A stretch of DNA of 22,500 nt from Hypsibius dujardini (GCA_001579985.1 LRSR01007926.1:1-22500), one strand, 5' to 3'. Numbered from the stretch's first letter, positions 9,401 to 17,285 are shown. The notes: a model not told the origin generated them from the letters alone. Numbers and translations: made by a program.

Positions 9401-11213
9401 TACGTTCTTCCCTATCCAGATTTTTGCCAGTTTACAGCGTTTTCCTATTCCCTTGTCCTTACCGCAAAAGTGACTGTTCCCTTCCGCACATAAGCCGCAA
9501 ACGATGACGCTCTCGGTAATGCCGGTTGCGTTTTCTTCAAATCCTCCAGATTTTCAGCGCCCGCATCCCCATCCGAATCAGCTGGGATGGCAGGAATCAA
9601 GGACAGCGCCCAGGACGTCCAACTGGAACTGGGTGCCGGTAAGGCTGCCACCGGTTTCTCTGAATCCGGCTGCTCCGTGACGATGTCAAATTCGTGGCCA
9701 TCTCCACCGCCACCGGATAGATCCGCATTATCCAACGCTCCCTTTATGCGTGAATTAAATACCCCCGCTTGAAAGGCAATGACCATATCAATCAGGCGCC
9801 GCACCATCGGTAACTGGTAGTCAGTCACGGAAATGTGCAGCTCATCACAGAGGATATTAATCACGGTCGCCAGGATGCCTCGGCAGTCGGAGCCGTCGAA
9901 CTTGGTGAGGAAACGACACGTCACAAAAGTCCGTTCCACCAAAGGGAAGGAAAGCTTCGTGTCGACGGTGTTCTTGCCGGCCAGGCTAATGTGCAGATCG
10001 TGGAAAGTGAGTACACGTCGCAGACAGAAATCGGGTTGCGATACTTCCACGAAAGATTTTTCCCACCTGAAAAATAAGTAAAAAATCAATCCAGACGATC
10101 AAGTGGCCGGTCGCAGTGGGAACAATTACAAGGTATTGAGGTACAATGATGCATTACCTGTCGTTGACGGTGAAATAGTCGGCATTTTTTACTAGGACCG
10201 TTAAAATAAAATCCTCCTCCACATAACGCAAAATTAAATTGGTAAACTGAATCCGCACATTGTTCAGCACGCGCGTTGACAGCGATTCCATGTAACCGGG
10301 GGGAGGTGCGACGGTAGGCGCACCGGAAGTCGCCTTGGGTTTAGTCGACCCGAAATGCTCCCAATCCAGCGGTGTATCCGGCCTCGTGGGCGAAGTCAGC
10401 TGGACCACGCATTCCATCGTGTTCACACTGATGACCACTGGCTCCGTGGTCAAGCGTGTCCATGGTACTTTTATTCGCAATTCCTGCAAAGATACGCGAA
10501 TCAATCAACCAACCAACGAACCATCGAACGGAGCAACGAACTAATACACACATGGCTACAATACTGGGCGTTTGGCTCAAACTCGGGCCACTCAATTTTG
10601 CTTACGCCTAGCTAAAGAGTGGTTCGAACTCTGCCATCCAGTAATCTGGCCACCTGTTTAGTGGTGGAACCACAAAACGTGTCCGCAGGACGAATTGTGG
10701 AACCCATAATCAAACGATCAATCCCGCCGATGTGGCCTCTGGACCAAAACTGACCGAAGGGAAGCTAACATCATTCAATCAAACGATCAATCCCGCCGAT
10801 GTGGACTCTGGACCAAAACTGATCGAAGGGAAGCTACATTATTCAATCAAGCAATCCATCGCCGTCATGTATGAATAAATGCTAAAGAATATATTTAGAT
10901 TAGCTTTCCATTCGGAAACAGTTTTTGAGCAAACCTTTTCAGTAAATCTGTTAGATAAAGGAAATGCCTCATACAAAATCAAACCCTCCAAGGAAGAAAA
11001 TGAAGCACACCGGTTTACCTGGATGTTGCCACTGACAAAGGTAAACGGCAATCCCAAGTCGTGCTCGATCGCATCGAGACGGAGGTCCAGGTTGTTCAAC
11101 ACCGCTTCGCCCTTCCATAAAGACAGCTGTAGGTCATCCGCTTTCAAGTCTTTGATGTACTTGTTGAGGTAGTTGGCCAGGAGAGGAGTGACGAAGGATT
11201 CCAACTTGAACAT
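1..11213 (-). CDS. VPS13B: VPS13B (COH1) homologue, bridge-type lipid-transfer protein; C-terminus cut by the window edge
   Basis: VPS13 proteins form long hydrophobic grooves that move phospholipids between membranes; VPS13B acts at the Golgi and endosomes. The start (ATG 11213-11211) reads MFKLESFVTPLLANYL, and DLQLSLWKGE, LPFTFVSGNI, ELRIKVPWTRL and VVISVNTMEC follow. These match the VPS13B N-terminus, not VPS13A/C/D. A SWALSLIPAIP block near residue 350 is another VPS13B hallmark. A VPS13 adaptor-binding-like region lies around residues 1410-1700. The last exons carry the conserved C-terminal segment, including LRAGWVIGSMDLLGNPASL. I place 29 exons, all in phase, giving about 2,621-2,628 codons up to the edge. 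Human VPS13B has about 4,020 residues, so this copy is much shorter, mainly in the middle. Exon coordinates are in the four block entries. Identity is very secure; a few splice sites have close alternatives. Confidence 0.95.
445..508. repeat. Degenerate (ACAG)n microsatellite in VPS13B intron
   Basis: Imperfect GACA/GAGA tetra- and dinucleotide array inside the 150-nt intron 380-529. On the VPS13B sense strand it reads CTGT-rich, extending the pyrimidine-rich stretch of that intron. Confidence 0.85.
1164..1402. repeat. Long compound (ACAG)n/(GCAG)n microsatellite in VPS13B intron
   Basis: It occupies most of the 358-nt intron 1089-1446. Units alternate between ACAG and GCAG/GGCA, with a short GATA run near 1379-1398. 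The sense strand of VPS13B is CTGT/CTGC. The array is open in all three minus frames and makes meaningless Cys-Leu-Ser-Val runs. Flanking parts of the intron (1089-1163 and 1403-1446) show nothing else. Confidence 0.95.
2819..2884. repeat. (CTGT/CCTG)n microsatellite, inverted relative to the other VPS13B arrays
   Basis: It lies within intron 2770-2917. Here the plus strand is CTGT-rich, so the VPS13B transcript carries ACAG/GCAG. The other VPS13B arrays (445-508, 1164-1402, 6438-6511) have the opposite orientation. Confidence 0.93.
2918..5287 (-). other. VPS13B: VPS13B exons 17-24: adaptor-binding-like region
   Basis: Exons are 5287-4938, 4876-4712, 4613-4461, 4386-4129, 4052-3784, 3737-3368, 3300-3124 and 3061-2918, about residues 1294-1923. 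Exon 18 has IVVCNDTCHVVRIRQYTTDE and then KPKEMHPYSWRS. Exon 19 resumes KLQFSVETYPNLWSEACPV. Together these look like the VPS13 adaptor-binding (older name SHR-BD) repeats, which bind proline-rich peptides of organelle adaptors. The exon 18 donor is best placed at 4712 (TTG|GTATGT) because the downstream reading runs into a stop. The exon 21 donor could be 3784 or 3778, leaving an intron of 46 or 40 nt. The exon 23 acceptor has a second AG 6 nt further on. Confidence 0.85.
5352..5504. repeat. Near-perfect 66/68-bp inverted repeat (foldback) in VPS13B intron 16
   Basis: Left arm 5352-5417 and right arm 5437-5504 are reverse complements apart from three substitutions and two single-base indels by my alignment, with a 19-nt spacer at 5418-5436. 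The pair fills most of intron 5288-5526. The arms contain several G-runs (for example GGGCGGGGCAGGGG), which on one strand could also form a G-quadruplex. The VPS13B pre-mRNA would carry a hairpin of about 65 bp. No convincing target-site duplication flanks it. It could be a small foldback transposable element or a source of small RNA; the sequence alone does not decide. Confidence 0.93.
6438..6511. repeat. (ACAG)n microsatellite in VPS13B intron
   Basis: Nearly pure ACAG units with a few GCAG, inside intron 6370-6531. The sense orientation is CTGT. Confidence 0.95.
7174..7203 (-). other. VPS13B: Candidate 30-nt VPS13B microexon (exon 11)
   Basis: A strong acceptor (TGTCTTTTCAG) ends at 7204 and a donor GTAATC begins at 7173. 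The 30 nt join exon 10 (ending AAC G) and exon 12 (starting AA GTT ACC) in phase, reading NGWQYEDFRLQQVTYGL. Skipping it is also in frame, reading NEVTYGL. An alternative reading that extends exon 12 up to 7203 is out of phase with exon 10, which favours the microexon or its skipping. Confidence 0.65.
10484..11018. other. VPS13B first intron (535 nt)
   Basis: It is bounded by donor CAG|GTAAAC at 11018 and acceptor TTTGCAG ending at 10484. It is the longest VPS13B intron here, contains the 69-bp direct repeat at 10708-10844, and has no credible coding frame. First introns often hold regulatory sites, but I see no recognisable motif. Confidence 0.85.
10708..10844. repeat. Two-copy direct tandem repeat, unit 68-69 bp
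   Basis: Copy 1 is 10708-10776 and copy 2 is 10777-10844. They differ by a few substitutions and one indel. A third copy seems to begin at 10845 (AATCAAGCAATCC) and then diverges. It lies in the VPS13B first intron. Confidence 0.93.
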
Positions 11214-11638
11214 TTTCTGCCTCTATTTTCACGTCTCTTCTTTCCGTATGCTAGTCGCATTGGAATAGCAACATGGCGAATGATGTGTAAGACAGATCCG
11301 GTCGCATAATAACAAGAATCTCGAAAGAACGGCAAAGTAGCTAGAGGACATGCAAAACACTCCAATGCCTTAAGGGAATGCTTCATTGCTGCTGACACGT
11401 ACACGTTTGTAAACAAACGACAACTCTCGGTTTGCCTGAGTAGATTGATCCATTGATTGCCGGAACTCGGCGCTTTTAGCAGCGACGTCATCGCGGCTCC
11501 GCCCACTGCGCAGCCCATAATTGTAAAAAATCTTTGTGCGCAGTGCACAACATCAACAAATTTTTTGGGTTTCCAAACTTCATCATCCTCTTCCTCCAGC
11601 TCCCCGACCCGAACTCTCTCACCAGAAGTCTTCGGCAT
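11144..11638 (-). CDS. Uncharacterised 164-codon open frame overlapping the VPS13B start
   Basis: It opens MPKTSGERVRVGELEEEDDE, an acidic start. One hydrophobic segment (FFTIMGCAVGGAAMTSLL) with small-residue spacing could cross a membrane, and a later ACPLATLPFF region is also apolar. I recognise no family. The frame covers the VPS13B leader and then overlaps VPS13B exon 1 in another frame to a stop at 11144. Its ATG is 120 nt from the CCT8 ATG on the opposite strand. It may be a genuine small gene sharing a bidirectional promoter with CCT8, with the true end altered by splicing, or it may be a chance frame in the VPS13B 5' leader. Stop-free length is suggestive but not proof. Confidence 0.3.
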   Translation of the reverse strand: MPKTSGERVRVGELEEEDDEVWKPKKFVDVVHCAQRFFTIMGCAVGGAAMTSLLKAPSSGNQWINLLRQTESCRLFTNVYVSAAMKHSLKALECFACPLATLPFFRDSCYYATGSVLHIIRHVAIPMRLAYGKKRRENRGRKCSSWNPSSLLSWPTTSTSTSKT

Positions 11639-11758
11639 CTTTTCACTTTAGAAGTAAAACACTGAGTCCATCTCACTACGTTGGGCGTCTTTCCTTTCTG
11701 CTCGAATTCCGTGCATTGGATTTAGATCTTCGTATTGATCCACGACTTCGCATTCAAA
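11639..11758. promoter_or_regulatory. Likely bidirectional promoter between CCT8 and the minus-strand VPS13B leader
   Basis: CCT8 (+) starts at 11759 and the minus-strand open frame starts at 11638; VPS13B itself starts at 11213. The head-to-head layout implies promoter elements for both directions here or within 11214-11758. I see no clear TATA box or named motif, so the call rests on gene arrangement. Confidence 0.4.
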
Positions 11759-14343
11759 ATGGCTATGCACATCGGTCAGGCGCCAGGATTTTCGCAGATG
11801 CTGTCGGACGGCGCGCGGTACTATTCTGGACTTGATGAAACTGTGGTTCGGAGTATCGAAGCTGTTCGGGAACTCACGCGGATCGTCAGCACATCCTACG
11901 GCCCTAAAGGTGAGGATGAGTTTGAATTATTCCTCAATGGTTCTTCAGGGGGTCCACGGCAATTCTGATGTTTCCAGGCCTCAACAAGATGGTTGTGACG
12001 CACTTGGGAAAGATGTTCATCACCAACGATGCCGCCACCATCATTAAGGAGCTCGAGGTTCGTCGCTATTTGATTTCGACGATTTTAAAGAAACGAAATA
12101 ATATATTTGTTATCAGACTTTCATTCTTGATTACAAGACTTTTCATCTGTGTTACAGAATGAACACCCCGCTGTGAAACTAATTATTATGGCGTCGGAAA
12201 TGCAGGAGCGTGAGATTGGGGATGGCACGAATTTCGTGTTAGTATTTGCCGGTGCACTTCTTGATCAGGCTGAAGAGCTGCTGCGGATGGTAAGTAACTT
12301 ACTCAATTGACTATCCGTTGATTGCTTGATTGACTGGGGCTGATACGTTGCTGGGTATTGTCCCATTGATCGGCTGATTACATCAACTCAATTGATTATC
12401 CGTTGATTGCTTGATTGACGGGGCCGATACTTTGCTGGGTATTGTCCCATTGATCGGCTGATTAAACGAACATATTTACTGTAAAGCTAAATTCGGTTTT
12501 TATCAGTGAGTTGATTACTTTATTCATTTCGCATATTGGTGGCATTATGCGTGTGGTTCGACACTAATCGTTTTGTGTGATAGGGCATTTCGGTTCCGGA
12601 AATCACTGACGGCTACGAGTTGGCTCTGGGAAAAGCGCTGGAATTCTTGGACGGTAAAACATTGACGCTTTCTATGAGCTATTCTGGGAGTTAACAGCGT
12701 AATTCGATTTGCTCCAGAGGTTGTTTGTGGCACTGTCACCAACGTCCACGATAGGGAGCAGGTCCAACGAGCCATTAAGGCTTCCATCACCAGCAAGCAG
12801 AACGGAACGGATGAATTTTTATCCAAACTAATTACCGATGCTTGCAGTAAGAACAGCGTAAAAGACAAACACTTCCATAGTTTCGAAAGTGAAATACTGC
12901 TCAGTACTGACTCTCTGTGGTTGTTTTCAGTTGCCTTGCTGCCGGAAAAGGGCAAAACGTTCAGCGTGGACAACGTCCGCGTAATCAAAATCATGGGATC
13001 TGGAATCCTCGCGTCGCACGTCATGAATGGAATGGTTTTCAAACGGGACATCGAAGGCGACGTGAAGAAGGCTGCCGATGCCAAGATTGCCGTGTACTCT
13101 TGCGCCGTCGATATCAACCAGACTGAAACAAAGGGCACCGTTTTGATCAAGTCAGCAGAAGAATTGCTCCAGTACAGCAACCGCGAGGAAGACCTCTTGG
13201 AAAAGGTTCGTGCCTTATTCATTTATGTTCATTTGTCAATCGAATCAGTCATAGTTGCATAGCCTTTTCTGTTGTTCTTTCCAGCAAATCAAAGCCATCG
13301 CCGAATCCGGTGTGAAAGTGGTGGTATCCGGCGGCAAAATGGGCGATCTCGCTCTCCATTTCATCAACAAGTACAAATTGCTGGCCGTTCGGCTCATGTC
13401 CAAATTTGATATCCGGCGGGTGGCCAACACCGTCGGCGCTATCGTCCTCAGCACCCTGGTTCCTCCCACTGCCGATGTGCAGGGTCACTGCGATCTGGTC
13501 TATCTGGATGAGATTGGAGATACCTCCGTGGTGGTGTTCAAGCAGGAGAAGAAGGAGGGCGCCATTTCGACCATTGTTTTGCGTGGCGCCACCGAGAATT
13601 CCATGGACGATGTGGAACGAGCCATCGATGATGGCGTGAATAATTTCAAAGCCATCACCAAGGTACGGACTTCTGCATCTTTCTATCGGTAAAATAATTA
13701 TGTAAGAGCTAAAAAATGCCCTTAACAGGACAATCGATTACTGCCCGGTGCCGGTGCCACGGAAGTTGAACTCTCCCGCCTGCTGACACAGTATGCTGAT
13801 GTAAGCGTGTTATCACGAGACCGTCCTGAGTGGTTATAGGATGCAGCACATGGGCAATCGAACCGGGAGATGAGGAATTGCTGATTTAATAATAGTTTTG
13901 AGAGCTTCGATTTTCCTTTGCAGACTCGACCTGGTTTGGAGCAATATGCCATCAAGAAGTTCGGCGCTGCATTGGACACATTTCCCAAGATTTTAGCTGA
14001 GAATGCGGGCGTCAAAGCGGTCGAAGTGTTGGCTAAGCTACATGCGGCCCATCTGGAGGGCATGAAGAATATTGGGTTTAACATTGAGGTATTGACACTT
14101 TTTTATGAGCTACTGCTAAGACATATGGAAGAGAGGTTGAACACTTATTTTTAGGAGGATGCGGAAGCGGCTATTGACGCGGAGAAAGCCGGTATCTTAG
14201 ATCTGTACCTGACCAAAGCGTCCGCCCTCCGGCTGGCTGTCGGCGCGGCGATTACCCTTCTGCGCGTCAACAAGATCGTCATGGCCAAACAAGCCGGCGG
14301 TCCCAAACCACCCAAGCAGGGCGCACAGGACGAGGATGACTAA
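11759..14343 (+). CDS. CCT8: T-complex protein 1 subunit theta (CCT8)
   Basis: One of eight subunits of the cytosolic TRiC/CCT double-ring chaperonin that folds actin, tubulin and other proteins using ATP. Exons are 11759-11909, 11978-12057, 12158-12289, 12584-12653, 12718-12846, 12931-13205, 13285-13662, 13729-13800, 13924-14088 and 14155-14343, giving 546 aa (human about 548). The start is ATG in a CAAAATGG context and reads MAMHIGQAPGFSQML, like theta subunits. Seen motifs are SYGPKG at the nucleotide pocket, NDAAT (residues 67-71), GDGTNF (98-103) with the chaperonin ATP-site Asp, a KGTVLIK stretch, GAISTIVLRGA, and the theta-specific PGLEQYAIKKF and tail GGPKPP. Phase is kept at every junction. 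One odd residue: the usually conserved PGGGATE reads PGAGATE (Ala 413). Confidence 0.97.
12290..12583 (+). other. CCT8 intron 3 (294 nt) with direct repeat
   Basis: Donor ATG|GTAAGT at 12290 and acceptor GTGTGATAG ending at 12583. More than half of the intron is the 80-bp duplicated unit at 12301-12464; the rest is AT-rich with no further structure seen. Confidence 0.85.
12301..12464. repeat. Two-copy direct repeat, unit about 80 bp, in CCT8 intron 3
   Basis: Copies are 12301-12380 and 12386-12464, separated by 5 nt (period 85). They differ by a few substitutions and one indel. The unit is rich in TTGATT-type words. A 15-mer from it (GTTGCTGGGTATTGT) recurs at 17431-17445, which hints at a dispersed element. 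Confidence 0.93.
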
Positions 14344-14821
14344 TGAGCCATTTGACTTTTGACCGTTTACTAATGTCTCTTATGCTTTTATACGTCATGA
14401 CCTTCCGCTGTGTCATTTTGCGACATTTCGTTGTCTCGAGTCCGGCCTGTGTTCTTCGGTATTGTCTCATCAACCCGCAGCAGTATCTATGGGCGTTAAA
14501 TGGCAGCACGCCGCACGGCATAGGGCGTTGTCGTAGGTCATGTCGTACTCCTGTAAGCAGACTTGAGAGAAACTTATATCGTATAGGGTGTTATAGTGCA
14601 TACGAGTGCTCTCAAAGTACGACAGGAATCACCTGATTATCATGTTTCAAAGTTCCTGCCAAAATCTCACGGAATATATATATCACATCGAGTGATCGAT
14701 GCTGCGAAAAGACCCCGTTTCGTATAAAAGCATTATCGACGATATCAAAAGATAGTGAGGAAAGAGTTAATTGTTGCGTGAATAATGAGCCGAATGTAAA
14801 AGGTTGCTATTTGTGAGTTCA

Positions 14822-14827
14822 AATAAA
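14822..14827 (+). terminator. Candidate CCT8 polyadenylation signal AATAAA
   Basis: Canonical hexamer on the CCT8 strand, 478 nt after the stop. A 3' UTR of that length is plausible, but the choice rests on the hexamer alone. Confidence 0.45.
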
Positions 14828-14965
14828 GTTAACGAGACCGTGTTCGTTTCAAGGTGAAGAAAGAATCGTGGCCTCGAAACATTGTAGCGATGCGATTCAA
14901 AGGCGCAGCTGTAGCCACGCCCCCGGGCTATTTGCCCACCACTCCGTCTGAATTGCCCTAAATAT

Positions 14966-14971
14966 TTTATT
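14966..14971 (-). terminator. Candidate polyadenylation signal for the DCTPP1 fusion gene
   Basis: TTTATT on the plus strand (AATAAA on minus), 456 nt past the fusion stop. With the CCT8 signal at 14822-14827 the two 3' ends would overlap by about 140 nt. Confidence 0.4.
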
Positions 14972-15427
14972 CCAAGTATTTACCGTTAAAAATCTATCGT
15001 TTCTGTTTAAAATGCCCGAATTTTTTTTACCGAAAACCGAATACAATTTTGGAGCGCTGGTCTTTGCTTCATGGATTGTCTCAGCGAGAATTTGCCAGAG
15101 CGGAGAAAATCGGAGAGGTCACCCTCCGCCGGTGGCTAACGTGAGAGCGTGCTTTTTCGGTTGATTGATCTCTTGATTAAAGATTTGTGAAGATCACTAA
15201 GCATGTGAGCTGTTGATAAGTTGCTTGATTGAAGACTGAGGCGCATTTCAGTGGGTAGGTGGTTTTGTACGCACACCTGGGGCCATGTATACGGAAAAAG
15301 CAGTTTGCGTTGCGCCTTAGAATCGCGTCGCTACAGTATCCGAACCAGCTCCATTTGAAAAAGTCCCAGTACAATATCGATCTCAAAAAACCCGAGATTT
15401 GGCTCAACGAAAAAAATGCTATCAGGA

Positions 15428-17272
15428 TTACTGGTTGGCTGCCTTCTTTGCCTTTGTGGAGTATTCTGTGTACTTCTTGCAGGACCCAAAGACTTTGTCC
15501 ACAGGATACCGCGCGGCATTCAGCTGCATCTTCTTCTCCACCGCCTTCGGGAGGTTTACTTTGCAGACATCCGCCAGGCGAATCAGGTAGATCATCACGT
15601 CCGACAGTTCCTGCTCCAAGGCAGTCCGCTCCTTCCGGTCGAATTCCGGGCATCCTTCCGCGACATCGCCTTTCCATTGGAATATCTCCGCTACTTCACC
15701 AACTTCTCCTACCATAGCCATCAACAGATTCCGAGGCTAGAAAGACCAAATTGGTCAATCGTTTATCCAAATGTGAATTGACGAAAACATGAGAAACGAA
15801 ACTTACCGTATGAAAGGCGTTCCACCCGCGATCAGTCACAAACTTCTCCTGCATCTGCCGGCTGCAAACATAAGACGTAAACCAATTGTTTTGCCAAACT
15901 TATCTCAATGTCCAAATGATGAGTCTTCCTCTTCGATCGCATTATACTGGAATAACTGGATTACATCTGCAAGAGGTCACTTCCACTTACATCTTCTCCA
16001 GACTCGGCGCCGGTGCGAACGAGAACACCCTCTCCTTCCGCTCTTTAATCGGGTTGCCCTCAGCGTCAACTCGCGGCTTACCCGGAGTTGCCGGTCGCTG
16101 CTTCTTACAGACAAACGGCTGCGGGATCTTCCCGTCGCTCCAGTAATACATCACCACGGCGAAGTTGCCCTCCACATCGCGGCTGGTAACCGACGGGACA
16201 AAGTACGAGACGATTCGTTTGAAACCGGCCGCCGTGTCGCTGCGGTAGTAGATGCGGATGAAGGGCTTGCTAGTGGACAAATCGGCGTTCCAGATCTGTC
16301 CACTGCCGGTGCGCGACTGCTTCCAACCGCCGTTGCCGTCGTCGCGGAGGAAATCCACAGCATCGGCCTTCTGCAGGTCATTGAGGCGGACCACGGCAAA
16401 CGCCGTCCCCTGGAACTGATTCGGCATGGAATCGTTTACGTAGTTGTCAATCACCCCATCCTCGCTCAGTCGTTTGAGGATGGACTCCATGGAATCTTCA
16501 GTCCGGAAGAATTTATAGTCATTACTGCAAAATAGACATTCAACTTGCAGCCGATTAACCACTGCATTTAAGTCTTTAACAGTCACTAATCAATTAACCG
16601 AACAGCGACAGGTCGCCCTCGCCATCGAGCCAGATTTATTACAGTACCAGTAAAGTACTACTGTGCTGGTGATAGGCCTTCAGCACAACAATTAACCGTA
16701 AACGAAGCGTCCATTGATTGGATGATTAGCTGAATACAGCAGCAACAGGGGAAGCAAAAAAGTGCCAATACCTGTCATAGTAGACATTCCCTAGGACCGG
16801 ATCCTCCGTCATCATCATTTTGGCCGGTCCGGAGGTACCATCGTGGTAGAGGATGACCGGTTCGGGAAACTTCTTCGGTGCCGTGTCCTCCAGCTCAATG
16901 TCGTCGACACCAAGTTTGCGCTTGATACCGCCGCCACCATTTTCGCTCAATCCTTCCTCCTCCGCGCTGGAAATTACAAATGTAAGACTTAATTTCTCAT
17001 CCACAAAAGCGCGGGGGTAGGGGTACAAGAAAAGCGTAGGATTAGGTATTATTCAGTAGGAACCAAAACGGATGAAGTAGGACCTCGATGAATGATTTCT
17101 ACGGCTCCGGGAAAAAGGTCCTACAGACAACATGGCAAGGAAACGCTAGACCTAGGGCCGGAGTTTTGGCCCACCACGCTTACCTTGTCTCTGCTGGCAG
17201 ACCGTCCTCCAGCTGCTGCTCCTCGGCGTCTTCCCCTTCCAACACATACTGCAGTCCTGTGTCCGTGTCCAT
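15428..17272 (-). CDS. DCTPP1: Fusion protein: novel N-terminal region plus C-terminal dCTP pyrophosphatase 1 (MazG-like) domain
   Basis: Exons in order are 17272-17184, 16966-16772, 16524-15991, 15861-15807 and 15736-15428, all in phase, 393 aa. Residues 1-90 are acidic with a Gly4 and an IKRK nuclear-signal-like patch. Residues about 95-225 form an unrecognised domain with VDFLRDDGNGGWKQSRTG, FIRIYYRS and FAVVMYYWSDG. A basic linker follows. From about residue 261 the protein matches DCTPP1: FSFAPAPSLEKIRQM, then GWNAFHTPRNLLMAMVGEVG, FQWK, LEQELSDVMIYLI and ARYP. The metal ligands E302, E305, E334 and D337 keep the family spacing, so hydrolysis of dCTP and modified dCTPs to dNMP plus PPi is expected. 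Human DCTPP1 is about 170 aa with no such N-terminus. The junction rests on an excellent donor whose first bases also form an in-frame TAA. Confidence 0.82.
15991..17272 (-). other. N-terminal region of the fusion gene, exons 1-3 (unrecognised domain)
   Basis: If the donor at 15991|15990 is not used, translation stops at TAA 15989-15987 after about 273 residues, giving a protein without the pyrophosphatase part. The domain has an order of motifs (F-R-D-D-G-x-x-x-W-K, I-R-I-Y-Y, F-K-R, A-V-V-M-Y-Y) that loosely recalls CG-1 DNA-binding domains of CAMTA proteins. That likeness is pattern-level only and I do not assert homology. Exon 1 begins two bases after a TTTTTAG acceptor-like site. Confidence 0.6.
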
Positions 17273-17274
17273 TT

Positions 17275-17285
17275 CTAAAAATTGG
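17275..17285 (-). promoter_or_regulatory. 3' splice acceptor immediately upstream of the fusion start codon
   Basis: The minus strand reads CCAATTTTTAG and then AAATGG, so an AG lies two bases before the ATG. This fits a 5' UTR intron or a spliced-leader addition site. No matching 5' exon is identified. Confidence 0.45.

Larger units (their letters stand above)
8849..11213 (-). other. VPS13B: VPS13B exons 1-5: chorein-type N-terminus
   Basis: In transcript order the exons are 11213-11019, 10483-10158, 10066-9463, 9358-9152 and 9083-8849, covering about residues 1-522. Exon 1 ends SGNIQ and exon 2 resumes ELRIKVPW, reproducing an unbroken conserved VPS13B stretch. Exon 2 carries PPGYMESL and NNVRIQFTNLILRYVEEDF. 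The junction with exon 3 rebuilds Arg from AG plus G and reads VNDRWEKSFVEV. Exon 3 has LCDELHISVTDYQLPM and the Trp-rich SWTSWALSLIPAIP, then KGTVTFAV. This is the chorein_N region that caps the lipid groove at the end contacting the donor membrane. The splice sites here are strong, for example GCG|GTAAGG and AGG|GTATGT. Confidence 0.93.
14344..15427. other. Convergent intergenic region and 3' UTRs of CCT8 and the DCTPP1 fusion
   Basis: 1,084 nt without a credible gene. It should hold the 3' UTRs of both flanking genes. Sites resembling polyadenylation signals are listed separately. Part of it (about 14930-14960) is GC-rich between AT-rich stretches. No tRNA or repeat was recognised. Confidence 0.7.

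Noticed and set aside
10615-10640. T-arm-like GGTTCGAACTC suggesting a tRNA
   Set aside because: The stem is placed wrongly around the loop and no D-arm, anticodon arm or acceptor stem could be found around it.
15428-15861. DCTPP1 as a stand-alone gene starting at the ATG at 15856-15854
   Set aside because: This would discard the conserved SLEKIR part of the domain, and the upstream acceptor needs a phase-2 exon. The only good phase-2 donor found is that of the neighbouring N-terminal exon.
15789-16535. Plus-strand 248-codon open frame
   Set aside because: It is the mirror of the fusion gene exons 3-4. The minus frame has correct splice signals and DCTPP1 homology; the plus frame has none.
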